DNA from: Planctomycetales bacterium
GTDB lineage: Bacteria > Planctomycetota > Planctomycetia > Pirellulales > JAEUIK01
Assembly: GCA_020426575.1 (NCBI GenBank)
Contig: JAGQPT010000351.1
Location: 1-32,424, forward strand
Reading direction: 5' to 3'
DNA length: 32,424 nucleotides
Each line of letters begins with the position of its first letter. Position 1 is the first letter of the stretch. Made by a program: the position numbers and the translations under genes. Positions 30,632-32,424 of the stretch are shown piece after piece. The notes beneath the pieces were generated by a model. The model saw only the letters and a program-made list of their open reading frames with translations, was not told the DNA's origin and made no database searches.

Positions 30632-32424
30632 ATGACCCGAGGATGGACATCGACGTGCTGGCTCACGGTGATCGGCCTGGTCACCGGACTCGCGGTGGCG
30701 ACGCCCAGGTGGCTCTTGCCGCAGCCTGTGAAGCGGGCCCAGATCGCCGTGGCGGACTTCGTCTTGCTCAGCGACGCCGGTCCCCAACTGGCCGTTCAAG
30801 ACCCCTCCGAACAGATCGCGCTCGTGCTGTTCGACCAACGGTCGGTGGCGGCCCATCCGCTGTTGCCGACGCTCGATGAAGACCTCGAACTCTACGCCGC
30901 GATCGTCGACGCCGGAGCGACGCTGGTCGCCGACACGCGGTTGGTGGCCAACGCCGGCGACGAAGACCTGCCGAAATTGGTGGCGTTTCTCGACGCGTTC
31001 GTGGCGTTGGCCCCGCCCGGTCGGCTCTACCGCGACGTCTGGACGCCCGCCAGTTGGCCGCCTGAGCGGATCGGCAAGTACCGCCCCCACATCGCCCACA
31101 ATCTCGTCAACATGCACCCTGTGTCCGAGGGGTTCTACGACTCGCGCATCTATCCGCTCGTCACACTCACCAGCGACGGTCTCTACGAGACGATGCCACT
31201 CGTGCTAGCGCGGCGGCTGCTCGACCTCCCGACGGCCGAACCGGCAGATCTGATTGACCGCCTGAAACAGTCGGGAATCGCCGGAGAGTGGCAGCGCTCG
31301 CTTCCCGACACATTCCACCTGCCCGATCCCTATCGCTCCGACGTTGCGGCCGCCGCGCCCTTTGATGTTGGCGACCGCCGGATCGAGTGGCAGGGTTTCG
31401 CCAGCAACTCCGTGCTCGTACCACCGTCCGGCTTCTGGATCAACTATGCGGGCGACCCGGCGCGGTATCAACGATATTCCTACACCGACGTATTGAACGG
31501 CGAAGTCGCCGACGAGTTGGCCGACAAGGTCGTCTTCGTAGGATACGCCGCCGAGATCGACCCGACGGCAGACACCTACGACGTGCCCACCGCGCCGGCC
31601 CGTGGCGCGGCCGCCGAAGTGGCCGCTGCCGCACTGGAAACTTTGCTCATTCCCCGGTTGACGCGTATGCCGCCACAATGGGCACAGTGGGGTGCCGTCG
31701 TGTTGTGCGCGTGGCTGGCGGCACTCGTCGCCGGCTTGCTGCCTTCACTGCGAGCGGCGCTGGCGGTCGTCGCCCTGCTGGCGTGTTACGTCACAACGTG
31801 TGTGTTCGCGTACCGAAACGGTTGGCGCGTCGACCTCGTACTCGCGCCCACGGCGATCCTCGTGGCGGCCGTGGCGGGAGGCGCCTTCCGCTACGCGCAC
31901 GAGGTGCGAGCCCGCCGCCAGATTGTCGATCTCTTCGGTCGCTATGTGCCCCGCGCCGTTGTGCATCAGCTCGTGCAGTTGCCGCAGGCCGAGGCGCTGG
32001 CACTCGGAGGCGTGCGACGCGACGTCACGGTATTGTTCGCCGACGTGCGCGGCTTCACCACGTTTGCCGAACAGGTGCCGCCCGAGCAGGTGCTCTCGCA
32101 CTTGAATTCCCTGTTGGGCGTGATGGTCGACTGCACGTTCGCCGAAGACGGCACGCTCGACAAGTTCATCGGCGACGCAATCCTCGTGCTGTTCAACGCC
32201 CCGCTCGACCAGCCCGACCACGCCGCGCGCGCCGTGCGTACCGCCTGGGCCATTCAACAGGGGCTCGCCGGACACGCGACGGGCTTGGCCGTGGGAATCG
32301 GTATCCACCGAGGCGAAGCCGTCGTGGGCCGCGTCGGCACCCCGCAGCGAATGGAATACACGGCCGTGGGCAGTACGGTCAACGTGGCCTCGCGGCTGTG
32401 CAACGCCGCCGGGCCAGGACAGAT
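30632..32424 (+). CDS. CHASE2-domain adenylate/guanylate cyclase (3' truncated by window)
   Basis: Open from the ATG at 30632 to the window edge (597 codons, no stop). The first membrane helix (about residues 10-28) is followed by an extracytoplasmic CHASE2 domain (about 40-340: QIALVLFDQRSV, LYAAIVDAGATLVADTRL, SGFWINYAGDPARYQRYSYTDVL, DKVVFVGYAAEIDP). Three further helices lie at about residues 350-440, then comes a class III cyclase domain. The catalytic residues are all present: metal Asp471 (VTVLFADVRGFT) and Asp515 with Lys511 (LDKFIGDAI), and Thr577, Asn584 and Arg588 (EYTAVGSTVNVASRL). It makes cAMP or cGMP in response to an unknown extracytoplasmic signal. No ribosome site is obvious; an inverted repeat CGTAAC/GTTACG-type sits just upstream. 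Confidence 0.93.
   Translation, partial: MTRGWTSTCWLTVIGLVTGLAVATPRWLLPQPVKRAQIAVADFVLLSDAGPQLAVQDPSEQIALVLFDQRSVAAHPLLPTLDEDLELYAAIVDAGATLVADTRLVANAGDEDLPKLVAFLDAFVALAPPGRLYRDVWTPASWPPERIGKYRPHIAHNLVNMHPVSEGFYDSRIYPLVTLTSDGLYETMPLVLARRLLDLPTAEPADLIDRLKQSGIAGEWQRSLPDTFHLPDPYRSDVAAAAPFDVGDRRIEWQGFASNSVLVPPSGFWINYAGDPARYQRYSYTDVLNGEVADELADKVVFVGYAAEIDPTADTYDVPTAPARGAAAEVAAAALETLLIPRLTRMPPQWAQWGAVVLCAWLAALVAGLLPSLRAALAVVALLACYVTTCVFAYRNGWRVDLVLAPTAILVAAVAGGAFRYAHEVRARRQIVDLFGRYVPRAVVHQLVQLPQAEALALGGVRRDVTVLFADVRGFTTFAEQVPPEQVLSHLNSLLGVMVDCTFAEDGTLDKFIGDAILVLFNAPLDQPDHAARAVRTAWAIQQGLAGHATGLAVGIGIHRGEAVVGRVGTPQRMEYTAVGSTVNVASRLCNAAGPGQ

Noticed and set aside
1-32424. CRISPR arrays, tRNA/rRNA genes, insertion sequences, prophage or defence systems
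   Set aside because: I looked for regularly spaced identical repeats, tRNA-type 3' ends and transposase or nuclease motifs and found none.

Overview
The window is GC-rich chromosomal DNA, densely coding on both strands, with no rRNA, tRNA, CRISPR array, transposase or integrase that I could find. The protein content points to a planctomycete, probably from the Pirellula/Rhodopirellula side. The signs are leucine-rich-repeat proteins on an N-terminal 'FSLR' membrane anchor, paired secreted PQQ-type beta-propellers, a very cysteine-rich secreted protein, a small one-heme secreted cytochrome and many lineage-type hypotheticals. This assignment is inference from gene content; there is no marker RNA here.

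Layout. 53-1773 (minus): a secreted protein and two small membrane proteins, one of only 42 aa. 2186-3208 (minus): a membrane-anchored LRR protein, bracketed by two copies of the purF 3' end. 3309-4898 (minus): purF. 5316-6455 (plus): proB behind a TATAAT promoter. 6500-10256 (minus): a SAM methyltransferase, a helical hypothetical, an aquaglyceroporin and a second LRR membrane protein. 10424-12529 (plus): a membrane-tethered glutamate-synthase-like FMN protein and an 80-aa protein, followed by an intrinsic terminator. 13092-15807 (plus): three polytopic membrane proteins joined by ATGA overlaps. 15818-16564 (minus): a TIM-barrel isomerase/epimerase-like protein. 16947-18973 (plus): SppA protease and an SDR oxidoreductase. 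19023-25774 (minus): a CaMKII-hub-like NTF2-fold protein, thyX, a GNAT acetyltransferase, a receiver domain without its phosphoacceptor, and two secreted beta-propellers. 26281-26652 (minus): a cupin preceded by a 17-bp-period repeat array. 27580-28407 (plus) and 28588-29046 (minus): the Cys-rich secreted protein and the one-heme protein, convergent across two back-to-back terminators. 29264-30466 (minus): a helical hypothetical. 30632-end (plus): a CHASE2 adenylate/guanylate cyclase cut by the window edge.

Housekeeping genes (purF, proB, thyX, sppA, glpF-like) are interspersed with lineage-specific envelope genes. The observations most worth following are the Cys-rich modular protein, the three-gene coupled membrane cassette with an anchor motif shared by five proteins in the window, the pseudo-receiver, the bacterial CaMKII-hub-like domain, and the repeat structures at 1.9-3.3 kb, 16.85 kb and 26.7 kb.
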